Origin: Sphingomonadaceae bacterium | Lineage (GTDB): Bacteria; Pseudomonadota; Alphaproteobacteria; Sphingomonadales; Sphingomonadaceae | DNA: 5,545 nucleotides | Reading direction: 5' to 3' | NCBI GenBank assembly: GCA_019239785.1 | Contig: JAFAZM010000057.1 | Span: 1-5,545 of the forward strand | In this document: piece by piece, positions 5,438 to 5,545 of the stretch | Layout: every line of letters starts with the position of its first letter | How positions within the stretch are numbered: the first letter of the stretch is position 1 | Made by a program: the position numbers and the translations under genes | The notes under the pieces: generated by a model | Database searches by the model: none | Seen by the model: the letters and a program-made list of their open reading frames with translations, nothing else | What the model was told of the DNA's origin: nothing

Positions 5438-5545
5438 GCGAGCGAGGCTGATTCAAAAATAGGGTTTGGCTGGGGGGTTTCGGTTTGGCGCTGGAGATGG
5501 CGCTCCGCCGGGTCGCGTTTGGCGCGGGAGGTGGGCTTATCGGTG
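5438..5545. other. Non-coding or undetermined right edge
   Basis: About 108 bases without a callable gene. On the plus strand this stretch is notably rich in G and T (runs such as GGGTTTGG and GGGGGGTTTCGGTTTGG), and a short A-run occurs at 5455-5459. An ATG at 5497 opens a frame (MALRRVAFGAGGG) that runs off the window, but GGAG directly abuts it with no spacer, so the start is doubtful. A minus-strand frame is open from the edge through the repeat, but its peptide looks like translated repeat. Confidence 0.3.

Noticed and set aside
5497..5545. Possible start of a plus-strand gene running off the right edge
   Set aside because: There are only 16 codons, with GGAG directly touching the ATG and no spacer. 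There is not enough sequence to support a gene.

Overview
The window looks like ordinary chromosomal DNA of a high-GC Gram-negative bacterium, most likely an alphaproteobacterium of the sphingomonad type. This is an inference from three things: strong G/C preference at third codon positions (which also opens long false frames on both strands), the style of the proteins, and intergenic CCCTCTCCC/GGGAGAGGG palindromes of a kind I associate with these genomes. No database was consulted.

Layout from left to right. A complete tRNA-Leu(GAG) with encoded CCA is at 12-98. A short leader of about 78 nt, containing two small C/G hairpins, separates it from a plus-strand APC-superfamily amino acid or polyamine transporter resembling the AdiC/PotE group (177-1535). 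On the minus strand, and overlapping the transporter tail-to-tail by 74 bp, is a Rieske non-heme iron oxygenase large subunit (2616 down to 1462). A 92-bp divergent intergenic region carries a perfect 19-bp palindrome. It separates the oxygenase from plus-strand msrB (2709-3110), a methionine-R-sulfoxide reductase. After 66 bp comes a class A penicillin-binding protein of 705 residues with intact glycosyltransferase and transpeptidase motifs (3177-5294). The last 251 bp hold a composite palindromic element (5303-5437) and about 108 bp in which I can call no gene.

The genes do not form an evident single pathway. The transporter and the orphan oxygenase converge, and no reductase or ferredoxin partner lies in the window. 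MsrB (protein repair) and the PBP (peptidoglycan synthesis) run in tandem and may share a transcript. The points most worth a second look are the palindromic element after the PBP gene, the operator-like palindrome between the oxygenase and msrB, the folded leader that may hide the transporter's ribosome binding site, the 74-bp convergent overlap, and an MsrB with no cysteine left for the usual resolving step. I found no phage, CRISPR, toxin-antitoxin, transposase or clearly new multi-gene system.
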